DNA of 64,000 bases from Halichoerus grypus (GCF_964656455.1 NC_135715.1:173072437-173136436), one strand, 5' to 3'. Numbered from the stretch's first letter, positions 47,073 through 62,861 are shown. The notes: a model not told the origin generated them from the sequence alone. Made by a program: numbers and translations.

Positions 47073-47660
47073 AAATACACATGCATTACATCAACCACAT
47101 TTTAATTTGCTAGTAGCCACTTACTCTTCAGCAACAGTGAAAATACCTTTGAATTTTGTATTTGTGGGCAACATCTATATTTGGTTGAGCCTTATAAAAC
47201 TACTGGTTTTGTATATTAAAAATGGTTGAATACAGCTAATTCATATGGTTTCACTCAATATACATCCCAAAGATAATGTAAAATAGTACCGTAGCACCCC
47301 TCCCCACCTAACAGGTCTGAGTCTTCCGCTGAGATATACAAGCCACTTATTAGAGGAACAAAGAGGAATTAAATCTTAAAAATACAGCAACCTCTTGCCT
47401 CTTTTCTGTCTCCTCTTTATACTATATACTTATATTAAGAATATTTTTCAAGGTTAAACTTCCACCAACCTATACACACAAGGCAATTTTTTTTTAATAT
47501 ATAAAGCTATGTGCTATGATAAAAAATATTTAGATATTTTCCTTGGGAACATTTCCTTTAAAGATCCTATCAGGAATATAAACATTTTGTACATTTTTGA
47601 TGTTCCGTGAGAGAAAACCCTAATCCTTTATGTAACTGCTTAAGAAATTTTGTAAACTTG

Positions 47661-48383
<723 letters not shown>

Positions 48384-48660
48384 CTAACAAAACACAGAAA
48401 ACTAACTGCCTTTTTCTATTTGAGCACCATTAAAAAAATGTGACTAGTGTGGCAAGATGTGAAGGAGCCTACACCGCGTCAAATAAGCTACACATGGTGA
48501 ATAAGCTGAAAGCGAACACTGCTTGATTTTTCCCACAAACTACCCAGTTCCTTCCACAACTTTCAGTGCTTACCATAACTCACTTTTCCACGCCATCATG
48601 TGCCTTTTATGCTTTTGTCCCTGACGTAGTCAGTGTGTCTGTGGAACAATAAGCTGGCAT

Positions 48661-49158
48661 CCAGCCAGTGGTCCCGCAGGCTGCAAGGCCAGGAACTGAG
48701 ACTACAGGAGCTTTCTACGGAAGGGACTGCAGAATCCCACCGCACCGCCTAAAAATTCAGAGGTAATTGATGACTGCAGCAACATCTACTCTCAAAAACA
48801 AAGAGAGAGAGAAATGATTTCACTGGATATCAAGGAACTCTCTGTGAGGCTCTTGGCACAGCCAGAGTTTCTCAAAGGGAGATCCCAAACACTGGCATTA
48901 GAATCCTTGGGTCCGTTTATGGAAACTCCAGATTCCTAGGTCCTCCTGGAGACCTTCTGAATTTTAAGCTCTGGGGTTGGGTCCCCAGAATCTGCTACTT
49001 GAGGAGACTCCCCAGCTGGAGGGAGACTAGGGGGAGGCTAATGAGGTGCTTAGGGGGCAGTATTTAAGGAGGCGCTCACTCTCGGGGCAGACCCCGCGCT
49101 TGTACAACCGAGAGTGAGCGTGTCCTTAAGTTTTACGTCCATGCCTAGCTTGCCTCAC
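48661..49158 (+). repeat. Copy 2 of a ~480-bp duplicated block (contains MER5-like DNA)
   Basis: It aligns with 25900-26376 in the same orientation. Relative to copy 1 it carries about 24 extra bases near 48860 ('tcttggcacagccagagtttctcaaaggg'), which look like the proper start of the MER5-type element, so copy 1 probably lost them. Confidence 0.8.
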
Positions 49159-49279
49159 CCCATTTAAAGTGTTCGCTTACATGGCTATGCCTCATTGAGG
49201 CTGTGAGACCCTGAAGGCTAGGCATCGCCTTCTGTCTGTCCTTGTGTCCCTAGAAGCTAGTGTAGACCTGCACTAAAAC

Positions 49280-49605
49280 AGAGGCACTAGCCATACGACA
49301 CTACCCACCTTCCACATGGCTAGTCAGAACTGAGACGTGCTGTAAGTATAAAATACACACGAGATTTTGAATACTTGGTATGGAGAGAAGGCAAAACCTA
49401 TAGAAGAATGTAAAATGATGTTTTAGATATATTGGGTTGCATAAAACCTTATTAATAATATATATAATTATTTCTATTATCTATTGTATATTAAATTACT
49501 ACAGCAGTATTAATTTCATCTCTTTTTACTTTTCTTAATGTGGCTACTGGTTAGCTTACAATTACATACGTAATGATTACGATATTTCTATTGGATAGCA
49601 CTAGT
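49280..49605. repeat. Unassigned interspersed repeat (possibly a DNA transposon remnant)
   Basis: 'cacatggctagtcagaactgagacgtgctgtaagtataaaatacacacgagattttgaatac' and 'aatgtggctactggttagcttacaattacatacgtaatgattacgatatttctattggatagca' follow a common mammalian repeat pattern (the ends share 'tggcta'). I cannot name the family with confidence. Confidence 0.4.
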
Positions 49606-50944
49606 ACAGAGAATTAATCATTGAAAAGTTCCCCCATCCCTGAGGAAGAGCAGACAGTTCTGAGCGATGATCCAAAGTAACCACCAGAACTGGTATTAGG
49701 CTGTGTAATCAATCAATGACAACTCACCGTGTGCACCAGGAAGACTCACCCCAATAAGCTCCTTTCTGAATGCCATCCAAACAAGAACCCTCTCATCCCA
49801 GTAACCATGACCTCCAAAAGTCTGCAAACCCCTAAAACCACACTTGTTCCAGAAAAAGAGAAAGAGCCATAGTCTGCTCTGTTCAGGGAGACTGTGCCTG
49901 ACTAATATTAATGTGACTTTGTGCTGAATTTTGTTTGAAATATTTCAATGGTGGGCAAAACTGTTGGAGCCTCAGCACAAATCACAGCAGGAACATGAAA
50001 CGGAACTAGCGGTCCTTACGCTAGTGGTCACGATCTTCTTCACCAGCAAGTACACATGGGGGGAAAGCCTGTTTCACTTTAGAATGTCCTCGATGAAGCA
50101 GCGAAAATTACTCATCATACTGATCTCGACCACTGGGTACAATATCCTTTTTAATATCTAGTAATGTGAAGTGGGAACTGCACATCAAGCTTTTCTGCTT
50201 CATACAGAAGTAAGAGTCGTGAACTGAACTAGTCACTCTCTCTGTGAACTACCATTTGTTACTTGAAAGAACAACTAACACACTATGGTTATTCACACCG
50301 GGGTACCTAGCAGACTTTTTTTCACAAACGAACAAAGTGAGAATGTCACTTCAGAAGAAAACAACTTTGGTTTTTGTATTTGTTGTCAATGAAAAGATCT
50401 GAGCTTGCAAGTGAAAAGCAGAATTTTGGAAAACTTGCACTTGTCAACATGAGCTTGACAGTTTCCTAACATTTCAAGATTTTTCTGAAGAGATCAGTGG
50501 TGATATTAAAAATGTGACCATTTATTTATTTTTATATTCTTTTATTTCAATTCAATTAATTAACATACAGTGTATTATTAGTTTCAGAGGTAGAAGTCAC
50601 TGATTCATCAGTCTCAATATAACACCAAATGCCCATTACATCACGTGCCCTCCTTAATACCCATCATCTGGTTACCCCACTCCTTCAGCAACCCTCTGTT
50701 TGTTTCAAATGGTTAAGAGTCTCTTATGGTTTGTCTCCCTCTCTGATTTCGTCTTGTTTTGTATTTCGCTCCCTTCCCCTATGATCCTCCATTTTGTTTC
50801 TTAAATTCCACGAGTGAGATCATGTATTTATCTTTCTCTGACTGACTTATTTCACTTAGCATAATACCCTCTAGTTCCATCCACGTTGTTGCAAATGGCA
50901 AGATTTCATTCTTTCTGATGGCTAAGTAATATTCCATTGTGTGT

Positions 50945-50946
<2 letters not shown>

Positions 50947-50977
<31 letters not shown>
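50947..50977. repeat. (AC)n microsatellite inside L1
   Basis: An AC run at the L1 position just before 'ggaatattac' (minus sense), equivalent to the one at 4896-4930. Confidence 0.95.
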
Positions 50978-50982
<5 letters not shown>

Positions 50983-50999
50983 ACATACCACATACCCCA

Positions 51000-53900
51000 C
51001 ATTTCTTTATCCATTCATCTGTCAATGGACATCTGGGCTCTTTCCATAGTTTGGCTATTGTGGACATTGCTGTTATAAACATTAGGGTGCATGTGCCCCT
51101 TCGGATCACTATGTTTGCATCCTTTGGATAAATACGTACTAGTGCAATTGCTGGGTCATAGGGTAGTTCTATTTTTAACTTTTTGAGGAACCTCCATACT
51201 CTTTTCCAGAGTGGCTGCACCAGCTTATATTCCCACCAACAGTGTAGGAGGGTTCCCCTTTCTCCACATCCTCGCCAACATCTGTTGTTTCCTGAGTTGT
51301 TAATTTTAGCCATTCTGACAGGTGTGAGGTGGTTATCCCATTGTGATTTTGATTTGTATTTCCCGGATCATGAGTGATGTTGAGCATTTTTTCACACATC
51401 TGTTAGCCATTTCTATGTCTTCTTTGGAGAAATGTCTGTTCATGTCTTCTGCCCAATTCTTGACTGGATTTTTTGTTTTTTGGGTGTTGAGTTTGATAAG
51501 TTCTTTATAGATTTTGGATACTAGCTCTTTATCTGATAAGACATCTGCGAATATCTTCACCCATTCTGTCAGATGTCTTTTAGATTTGTCAATTGTTTCC
51601 TTTGCTATGCAACAGCTTTTTATCTTAATGCAGTCCCAATAGTTCATTTTGCTTTTATTCTCTTGCCTTTGAAGATGCGTCCAGCAAGAAGTTGCTGTGG
51701 CCGAGGTCGAAGAGGTTGCTGCCTGTGTTCTCCTTTAGGATTTTGATGGATTCCTGTCTCACATTTAGGTCTTTCATCCATTTTGAGTTTATCTTTGTAT
51801 ATGGTGTAAGGAAATGGTCCAGTTTCATTCTTCTGCATGTGACTGCTCAATTTTCCCAGCACCATTTGTTGAAGAGACTGTCTTTTTTCCATTTGATATT
51901 CTTTCTTGCTTTGTCAAAGATTAGTTGACCATAGAGTCGAGGGTCCATTTCTGGGTTCTCTATTCTGTTCCACTGATCTATGTGTCTGTTTTTGTGCCAG
52001 TACCATACTGTCTTGATAATGACAGCTCTGTAATAGAGCTTGAAGTCCGGAATTGTGATGCCACCAGCTTTGTTTTTCTTTTTCAACATTCCTCTGGCTA
52101 TTCAGGGTCTTTTCTGGTTCCGTACAAATTTTAGGATTATTTGTTCCATTTCTTTGAAAAAAGTGGGTGGTATTTTGATAGGGATTGCATTGAATGTGTA
52201 GATTGCTCTAGGTATCAAAGACCTTTTAACAATATTTGTTCTCCAATCCATGAGCATGGAACATTTTTCCATTTCTTTGTGTCTTCCTCAATTTCTTTCA
52301 TGAGTATTCTACAGCTTTCTGAGTAAGATCCTTTGCCTCTTTGGTTAGGTTTATTCCTGGGAATCTTATGGTTTGGGGTACAATTGTAAATGGGATTGAC
52401 TCCTTAATTTCTCTTTCTTCTGTCTCATTGTTAGTGTATAGAAATACAACTGATTTCTGTGCACTGATTTTATATCCTACCACTTTACTGAATTCCTGTA
52501 TGAGTTCTAGCAATTTTGGGGTGGAGTCTTTTGGGTTTTCCACATAGAGTATCATGTCATCTGCAAAGAGTGGAAGTTTGACTACTTCTTTACAGATTCG
52601 GATGCATTTTATCTCTTTTTGTTGTCTGATTGCTGAGGCCAGGACTTCTAGTGCCATTTTGAACAGCAGTGGTGATAGTGGACATCCCTGCCGTGTTCCT
52701 GATCTTAGGGGAAAAGCTCTCAGTTTTTCCCCATTGAGAAGGATATTCGCTATGGGTTTTTCATAGATGGCTTTTATGATATTGAGGTACATACCCTCTA
52801 TCCCTATACTCTGAAGAGTTTTGATCAAGAAAGGATGCTGTACTTTGTCAAATGCTTTTTCTGCATCTATTGAGAGGATCATATGGTTCTTGTCCTTTCT
52901 TTTATTAATGTATTGTATCACACTGATTGATTTGTGGATGTTGAGCCAACCTTGCAGCCCAGGAATAAATACCACTTGGTCGTGGTGAATAATCCTTTTA
53001 ATGTACTGTTGGATCCTATTGGCTAGTATTTTGGTGAGAATTTTTGCATCCATGTTCATCAGGGATATTGGTCTGTAATCCTCCTTTTTGGTGAGGTCTA
53101 TGTCTGGTTTGGGGATCAAGGTAATGCTGGCCTCATAAAGTGAGTTTTCCTTCCATTTCGATTTTTGAAACAGCTTCAGAAGAAGGTATATTAATTCTTC
53201 TTTAAATGTTTGGTAGAATTCCCCTGGGAAGCCATCCGGCCCTGGACTCTTGTTTGTTGAGAGATTTTTTATTATTGCTTCAATTTCCTTGCTGGTTATG
53301 ATTCTATTCAGGTTTTCTATTTCTTCCTGGTTCAGTTGTGGTAGTTTATACATCTCTAGGAATGCATCCATTTCTTCCGGATTGTCTAATTTGCTGGCAT
53401 GTAGCTGCTCATATGTTCTTATAATTGTTCGTATTTCTTTGGTGTTGGTTGTGATCTCTCCACTTTCATTCATGATTTTACTTATTTGGGTCATTTCTCT
53501 TTTCTTTTTGATAAGTCTGGCCAGGGGTTTATCAATCTTATTAACTCTTTCAAAGAACCAGCTCCTAGTTTCGTTGATCTGTTCTACTGTTAACATCCCT
53601 TACTATTATTGTATTATTATCAAGAACCAGCTCCTAGTTTCATTGATCTGTTCTAGTGTTAACATCCCTTACTATTATTGTATTATTATCAATGTGTTTC
53701 TTTGATTTTGTTATTAATTGCCTTATGTAATTGGCTGCTCCCATGTTAGGGGCATAAATATTTACAATTGTTAGATCTTCTTGTTGGATAGACCCTTTAA
53801 TTATGATATAGTGTCCTTCCTCATCTTTTATTACAGTCTTTAGTTTAAAATCTAATTTGTCTAATATAAGGATTGCTACCCCAGCTTTCTTTTGATGTCC

Positions 53901-54095
53901 ATTAGCATGATAAATGGTTTTCCACACCCTCACTTTCAATCTGGAGGTGTCCTTGGGTCTAAAATGACTCTCTAAAATGACCATTCAGATATCATATGAA
54001 CAGGTCTTGCTTTTTTATCCGATCGGATACCCTGTGTCTTCTGATTAGGGCATTTAGCCCATTTACATTCAGAGTAACCATGGAAAGATATGAAT
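51000..54095 (-). pseudogene. L1 ORF2 remnant
   Basis: The longest surviving frame is 52298-53596 (432 codons) and covers most of the reverse transcriptase: [36 protein letters not shown] and [12 protein letters not shown]. Part of the endonuclease survives at 53640-53984, without its C-terminal core. The normal ATG at the ORF2 start appears lost: the site near 54093 reads GTAGCA where the plus-strand L1 has ATGGCA. The frame is broken near 52330 and again between 51650 and 51850. A 69-bp tandem duplication marks the endonuclease-RT junction. Confidence 0.93.
53553..53690. repeat. 69-bp tandem duplication at the L1 deletion junction
   Basis: Unit 1 is 53553-53621 and unit 2 is 53622-53690, differing at two positions. 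Each unit joins RT-side sequence ('aagaaccagctcctagttt') to endonuclease-side sequence ('ttactattattgtattattatc'), so the deletion came first and the duplication followed. Confidence 0.93.
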
Positions 54096-54209
54096 TTAGT
54101 GCTACTCTATTACCTGTAAAGTCACTGTTTCTGTATATTGACTCTGTTCCTTTCTGGTCCATGTTACTTTTGGCTCTCTCTCTGCTTAAAGGATCCCCTT
54201 TAATATTTC

Positions 54210-55065
54210 TTACGGGGCTGGTTTAATGATCACAAAGTCTTTTAGTTTCTGTTTGTCCTGGAAGCCTTTTATCTCTCCTTCTATTTTGAATGACAGCCTT
54301 GCTGGATAAAATATTCTTGGAGGCATATTTTTCTCATTTAGCACCCAGAATATATCATGCCAGTCCTTTCTCGCCTGCCAGGTCTCTGTGGATAGGTCTG
54401 CTGCTAGTCTCATGTTCCTACCCTTATAGGTTATGGACCTCTTGTCCTGAGCTGCTTTCAGGATTTTTTTTGTCTCTGAGATTTGCAAGATTCACTGTCA
54501 TATGTTGTTGTTGACCTATTTTTATTGATTTTGAGGGGGGCTTCCCTCCACTTCCTGGACTTGAATGCCTGTTTCCTTCCCCAGATTAGGAAGTTCTCAA
54601 CTATAATTTGCTCCAATATACCTTCTGCCCCCTTCTCTCTTTCCTCTTCTCCTGGGATCCCAATTATTCTAATACTGTTTTGCTTTATGGTATTACTTAC
54701 CTCTCGAATTCTCCCCACATGATCCAGTAATTGTTAATCTCTCTTTTCCCCTGCTTCTTTATTCTCTATTATTTTGTCTTCTATATCACTAATTCTCTCT
54801 TCTACCTCATTTATCCTAGCAGTTAGACCCTACATTTTTTATTAAATAGCCTTTTTTATTTCAACTTAATTAGATTTTAGTTCTCTTATTTCTCCAGAAA
54901 GGGATTCTCTAGTGTCTTCTATGCTTTTTTCAAGCCAGCCAGTATAATCGTTATTTTGAACTCTAGTCCCAACATCTTACTTATTATATCCATACTGATT
55001 AGGTTCTTGGCAGTCAGTACTGCCTCTTATTCTCTCTTTTGGGGTGAGTTTTTCCATCTTGTCAT
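54210..55065 (-). pseudogene. L1 ORF1 remnant
   Basis: The start is probably ATG 55065 ('atgacaagatggaaaaactc'). Frames are broken by many stops upstream of 54720. Later pieces such as NRSTTTYDSESCK and the RRM/C-terminal part TYKGRNMRLAADLSTETWQ (54210-54488) are recognisable. It is non-coding now. Confidence 0.88.
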
Positions 55066-55393
55066 TCTTGCAGAAAGTGGTCACTTTTCTATTTGTAGGA
55101 TCTAGCAATTCTTCTCTTAGATCTCTGGTTGAGTCCACAGGTGCTCAGAATGATTTGATAGCTATCTAGCTGAATTCCTAAGGGACCAGACAAACTAAGG
55201 TCTCCTATTTCTCGCCATCTTGGACTCCTCACAAATGTGATCTTTTGATATTGTATAATGGACTGTGTGTCAACATCTAGAAGATTTCCATAACTCAGTG
55301 GACCGGTGTTTCCCAAAAGAACAATAACTATGTCACAAAATCATCTGTGGGTGAAAGATGCAGTCAAAGTGCAAGAAAGACCAGTGGATTTTA

Positions 55394-55589
55394 TTTTATT
55401 AAGATTTTATTTATTTATTTGAGAGAGAGAGAGAATGAGAGAGACAGAGCATGAGAGGGGAAAGGGTCAGAGGGAGAAGCAGACTCCCCACAAAGCAGGA
55501 AGCCCGAAGTGGGATTCGATCTCAGGACTCCAGGACCATGACCTGAGCCAAAGGCAGTCCCCCAACAAACTGGGTCACCCAGGCGCCCT
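55394..55589 (-). mobile_element. CAN SINE
   Basis: A full-length minus-strand copy. A perfect 16-bp duplication AGACCAGTGGATTTTA lies at 55378-55393 and 55590-55605. Confidence 0.96.
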
Positions 55590-56078
55590 AGACCAGTGGA
55601 TTTTAATGTAACAGAGTACAACAGATTCACTGACATGGTTTGAGATCAATCCACATTGCAACCTATCTTTACGAAACAGCCACTTGTCAAATATCAAAGA
55701 AGAATATCCCCAATTATCTAAAAAGACTGTTAAAATGCTCCTCCCTTTTCCAACTGTACATGTACATGAACCTGGATTTCTTCATATGCTTTAAACAAAA
55801 CAACATATAGCAATGTATGGAATGCAGACACAGATGTGAGCATCCAGCTGTATTCTGTTAAGCCATCCATTTGAGATTTAGGAAAGTGTAAAGCAAATGC
55901 AAAAATGGTTTTCTCTTGCTTTTTAAAGCACAGCAATTTTTCATTAAAAATATTATTTATGTTAACATGTAGTGCCTTTTTACTATTATTTTACTATTTA
56001 CTATTATTTTAAATGAACTGATAACTATTTCTTAAACTTCTCAATTTTGATTTCTATACAGTAAATAGAGATAATATA

Positions 56079-56319
56079 CTCTCTCTCTCTTTCAAATAAA
56101 TAAATAAAATCTTTTAAAAAGGGGGGGAGGCGCCTGGGTGGCTCAGTCATTAAGCGTCTGCCTTCGGCTCAGGTCATGAGGGTCAAGGCTGGGATCGAGC
56201 CCCGAGTCAGGCTTCCTGCTCAGTGATCCTGCTTCTCCCTCTCTCTCTGCCTGCCACTCCCCTGCTTGTGCTCTCTCTCTCTTTCAAATAAATAAGTAAA
56301 TCTTTAAAAAAAAAAAGAG
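56079..56319 (+). mobile_element. Dimeric CAN SINE (tail fragment plus full copy)
   Basis: It starts with only the end of a SINE (CT tract, AAATAAATAAATAAAATCTTTTAAAAA, 56079-56119), then a short G run, then a complete SINE (from about 56127). A single 12-bp duplication AGAGATAATATA lies at 56067-56078 and 56320-56331, outside both parts. The pair therefore seems to have inserted together. Confidence 0.9.
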
Positions 56320-56519
56320 AGAGATAATATAGTTCACATAAATAAAAGGAGTGTTCTGTCCAAAATAAAAATTTAATCATATCATCCCCTTGATTAAAAT
56401 CTTTTAAAACCCCTCTCAGTTTTCAGAATAGAAATCCAAACACCTTGCTTAAAATGGTCCATCAAATGTCTGATTTAACAGTATCTTCCAAAAACTTAAT
56501 ATGCAAAACTATTTTACTT

Positions 56520-56780
56520 CAAGAATTCTAGAAAGTTACCCCTGACACAAGAGTGCATGTCTGTGTTCAGGGATTTCACTGCAGAATTACCACAATATTG
56601 AAAATATAAATGGAATCTAAATGTGCAACAGTGGAGCCTAATTAAATGTATCATGGTATATCCATAGCAAGTTGCAGAATAGCACATAGAGTAGAATCCC
56701 AATTTGTAAAAAGGTCGGTAAATACGGGTCTTTGGGGTATGCCTAGTAAATTTCTGGAAAGACATCAGAATGCCAACGAA
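56520..56780 (+). repeat. Old L1/HAL1-like fragment
   Basis: 'ttcactgcagaattaccacaatattgaaaatataaatggaatctaaatgtgcaacagtggagcctaattaaatgtatcatggtatatccata' is a worn L1-type ORF2 end on the plus strand. Confidence 0.55.
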
Positions 56781-56819
56781 AGCTAGTTTAGAAATTAGAA
56801 AACATTTTCTTTTAAGAGT

Positions 56820-57680
56820 TTTATGGTTTTGCCTTTACATTTAGCACTTTAATATATCTGAAAATTATTTTGTATGTGGCATGAGATAGGAGGCCTAATT
56901 TATTTCTAATTAAGCAGCTAATTTCCATAAGACTTACGCTAAATGGCCAATCCTTTTCTCACAGATTTGAAATGCTACGTTTATCCTATTAAACTCCTCA
57001 TATATACATGGTACTGATATAGGAGTGCATCCTGTTCCACTAAATTTATTCTATTTCAGTGCCAGCACCAGATATCCTAAATAAGTATAGCATTATAATG
57101 TATTTTGATATTGGAAAGGTCAAATCCCCCCCCCAATTATTCTTTTTCAAAACATTTTTTGGCTGATTTTGCATTAATATTTTTCTAGACAAACTTTAGA
57201 ACCAGTGTGTTTAATTCCCAAACTATATTAAATGTATGCATTAGTTTAGGGAAACATGGTATTATTTATTTTTATTTTTTATTATTTTTTTAATTAAAAT
57301 ACAGTTGACATACGATACTACATTAGTTTCAAGTGTACAACATAATATCTCACAACTCTATGTTATGCTCTGCTCAGTACAAGCGTAGCTACCCTCTGTC
57401 ATCAAACAAAGGGAAACTTGATTTTAATAAAATCGATTCTCTCCATTGAGGAATATGACATGTTTCTACTTATTCTTTTTTTTCTGTGCTTCAGGAATAA
57501 ATTTCTTGTCATTCAGAGCTAAATTTATGCCAGGTATTTCCATTTTTATTAGTATTGTAGAAAAGATATCCTTTTTTCATTGTATTTTAAGACTGATATT
57601 GCTGGCCTTTAAGAAAGCTACTGATTTCTACATACGTAAATCTGGCCACCTTACAGAAATCAAGTATGGAACTTCACATA
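56820..57680 (-). repeat. Old L1 ORF2 fragment, interrupted by another L1 end
   Basis: 56830-57260 and 57420-57680 read as old L1 ORF2 on the minus strand ('ggtgctggcactgaaatagaataaatt' sense; 'gccaatccttttctcac'). Between them (57262-57415) is a younger L1 3' end ('tttttaattaaaatacagttgacatacgatactacattagtttcaagtgtacaacataat'). Confidence 0.6.
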
Positions 57681-57930
57681 GCCATCATCACCTGATTTGG
57701 CTTAGGGTCCTGTGTACCAACAAAGGCCATGTGATAAAATAACATAGCTGAAAAGTGCAGTGAAATAAAACCATGCTGTTCTTAATTCACACTGCATTCA
57801 GTTCTGGATAAAGACTGCTCTGAGTGTATAAGGCACAGAGCCAGAAAGTGCAGGGGGAACGGGCTGGTGGCAATGGGAGCGCTCATCTCTATCAGCCAAC
57901 CAGATTGTGTAAAAAGGACATCAAATGTTA

Positions 57931-58098
<168 letters not shown>

Positions 58099-58233
58099 CT
58101 AAGTTTGAGAATAAAAAAAGAACAAAATAAAGTACATAAAACTAAATTTTAAAATCATGAAGACATCAAGGCAGTCATTGACCCATGCCAAAAAGTAAGT
58201 GGCTTAAGTTTAATTAGAAAAGTCAACATTTCT

Positions 58234-58436
58234 TTTTTTTTTTTTTAAAGGTTTTATTTATTTATTTGACAGAGAGAGACACAGTGAGAGAGGGAACACA
58301 AGCAGAGGGAGTGGGAGAGGGAGAAGCAGGCTTCCCGCTGAACAGGGAGCCTGATGCAGGGCTCGATCCCAGGACCCTGGGATCATGACCTGAGCTGAAG
58401 GCAGACGCTTAATGACTGAGCTACCCAGGTGCCCCA
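58234..58436 (-). mobile_element. CAN SINE
   Basis: A full-length minus-strand copy. A perfect 16-bp duplication AAAAGTCAACATTTCT lies at 58218-58233 and 58437-58452. Confidence 0.96.
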
Positions 58437-58970
58437 AAAAGTCAACATTTCTAATATTAATTTTTCTCAATATCCTCAACCACGATTACAAATGGATTCT
58501 CTGAATGCTCATTTTGTGACCTCTTCTCTCTTAATAGCCAGCCAAGCCCTACATTTTTCCTGAAAAGATGTGTTTTCCAAAAACATAATTAAATGAATAG
58601 ATCAGAGGGGCACTTTAGTAGGAAAAGGAGGATAGGGGAGTCTATTCTATCTTCCACCAGGCTTCTCTGCTTTATGACAGAAGCCTGGGCTGTGGTTCCA
58701 TGAGACTTAGAAAATGAAATGTTTTCATTATGGTGAAATCACAGATAAAATATTTGAATCCAATATAAATAAACTAAAATTTTAGTTGTTTGGGAATTCT
58801 TTTATTTAGCTTTTACTAGCTTTCAAGTATGTTGCCAAGATATTTTCTCTTCACTTCTAATCAATCTTTAACTTGAATTAGACCTTAGTTTTTTTCTCTC
58901 TCTCCTAATGAAGCATTAATGATACACCGAGAAATAACAAAATAATCTGGCAAATATTCATTCTCTAAAG

Positions 58971-59129
58971 CAGTGGTTCTCAATCTTCACTGTGCATTTG
59001 AATTTCCTGGGTAGCTTTTAAAAAAATAGCAACACCTAGACTCCATAGTTTGGAGTCAAGCTTACATATCAATATTTTTTAAACATTTCATCGATAATTC
59101 TAATATATTGTCAAGATTGAGAATCATTG
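58971..59129. mobile_element. MER5-like hAT DNA transposon
   Basis: Terminal inverted repeats 'cagtggttctcaatctt' (58971-58987) and its near-complement 'aagattgagaatcattg' (59113-59129) enclose 'tgtgcatttgaatttcctgggtagctttt', the familiar MER5A text. It is nonautonomous and has no frame. Confidence 0.8.
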
Positions 59130-59295
59130 GCTTAATGTAACCTTCTTGACAATCTAGTTGTAAATCAAAGCATACTTCTTTCCAATTTTATCTATTTTTA
59201 AAAGCCAATCTTTTTTAGTATGCATGCATATTAACAAATACCTCCATCGACAATACAAATGGAATCAGAAAAGCACAATTTGTCAACAGCTTTCA

Positions 59296-59412
<117 letters not shown>

Positions 59413-59972
59413 TTAAACGACAAAACATAAAAATTACAATCAGCTTCCACTGAATGTTTCTCTCGTTAACTAAACTGACAGGTATGTCAGTGACCTGTCA
59501 GAACCCCACAGACATACTCTTGTTGAGTCTGTCTTTTGGAGTCCTTGACTGAACAGTGGGAAAGAAGTGGGTCCTTCAATGTTAAAGCCAAAACACAGCT
59601 ATCTGAGAGTCAAACAAATCTTACGTTACAGGCACACGTAAGATCCTCCAAAACACCATGACCATAAGAGAAATATTTTGAAGATCTTTTATTATGTAGA
59701 AAAAGTAAGAAGTTGGTAATTTTGAGGGTTACAAGTGTGGTTATTTTTTAAATCAATTTTAGATGATAAGGGATAAGAAATTCATATATTGGGCTAAAAA
59801 TAGTATCAATAGAATTTCTAGACACACCAAAGTTGAAGTAAATTTTAATACATTTCCAGATAGGAAGTTCAAAATAGTTAGGTCTGCATCTAGAGGGGGT
59901 CTTATGCACAAGGTACAGATACACTGTGGCTTAGAATTTCTAATTATAAGGTCCTTGGCACCAAGTATGTGA

Positions 59973-62040
<2,068 letters not shown>

Positions 62041-62139
62041 ATGAGTGATAAACTGTCTTGAAGGCTGTCACATTGCTTCATTTTCTTCCTCTAATTTATA
62101 AACAGGAGGCAGAAGGATGCACAACTCTTCAGTGAATAT

Positions 62140-62660
62140 AGCACTAACCAATGTTTTTAATGCTTCTACAACTTAAACACATAAAATCATACAATATACA
62201 CTCTTATCATCAGGCCTCTTTCACTTAGAATAATTATTTTGAGATTCATCCATGTTGTTGCATGAGTTAATAATTCATTACATCTTGGGGCGCCTTGGTG
62301 GCTCAGTTGGTTAAGCGACTGCCTTCGGCTCAGGTCATGATCCTGGAGTCCCGGGATCGAGTCCCACATCGGGCTCCCTGCTCGGCAGGGAGTCTGCTTC
62401 TCCCTCTGACCCTCCTCCCTCTCATGCTCTCTGTCTCTCATTCTCTCTCTCGCAAATAAATAAAATCTTAAAAAAAAAAAAAAAAAAAATTAAAAAAAAA
62501 AATAATAATTCATTACATCTTATTTCCAAGTAGTAGTCTGTTATATAGATATACCACAGTGTGTTTAGTCATTCACCTACTGATGGCATTTGAGTTACAA
62601 ACTGTCTGTCCATGGGAGACGTGAGTTGCTTTTTTGACCTATCTTTTGCCCTCATAATTA
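62140..62660 (-). repeat. Old L1 fragment, interrupted by a SINE
   Basis: 'cactcttatcatcaggcctctttcacttagaataattattttgagattcatccatgttgttgcatg' and, after the SINE, 'cattacatcttatttccaagtagtagtctgttatatagatataccacagtgtgtttagtcattcacctactgatgg' are consecutive parts of an L1 3' end on the minus strand. Confidence 0.7.
62287..62503 (+). mobile_element. CAN SINE
   Basis: A full-length copy with a long poly-A (62469-62502). A perfect 18-bp duplication AATAATTCATTACATCTT lies at 62269-62286 and 62504-62521. Confidence 0.96.
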
Positions 62661-62662
62661 TT

Positions 62663-62861
62663 TTTTTTTAAAGATTTTATTTATTTATTTGACAGAGACA
62701 TAGAGAGCGAGCACAGATAGGCAGAGCGGCAGGCAGAGGGAGAGGGAGAAGCAGGCTCTCCACTGAGCAGGGAGCCCAATGCAGGGCTCGATCCCAAGAC
62801 CCTGGGATCATGACCTGAGCCCAAGGCAGACGCTTAACCGAATGAGCCACCCAGATGCCCC
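62663..62861 (-). mobile_element. CAN SINE
   Basis: A full-length minus-strand copy. The duplication TGCCCTCATAATTATT / TGCCCTCTTAATTATT lies at 62647-62662 and 62862-62877. Confidence 0.96.

Larger units (their letters stand above)
50518..55232 (-). mobile_element. L1 LINE, near full length with internal deletion
   Basis: A minus-strand element with its 5' end at 'caagatggcgagaaa' (about 55225) and its 3' end at 50518. It contains ORF1 (about 54210-55065) and ORF2 (about 51000-54095). The flanks share AAATGTGA (50510-50517 and 55233-55240), which looks like the core of the target duplication. Comparison with the plus-strand L1 shows that about 0.64 kb between endonuclease and reverse transcriptase is missing. 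The element lies in the sense direction of PECR. Confidence 0.95.

Noticed and set aside
53553..53690. Direct repeats suggestive of a CRISPR-like or minisatellite array
   Set aside because: There are only two units without spacers, both derived from L1 ORF2, in a mammalian genome.
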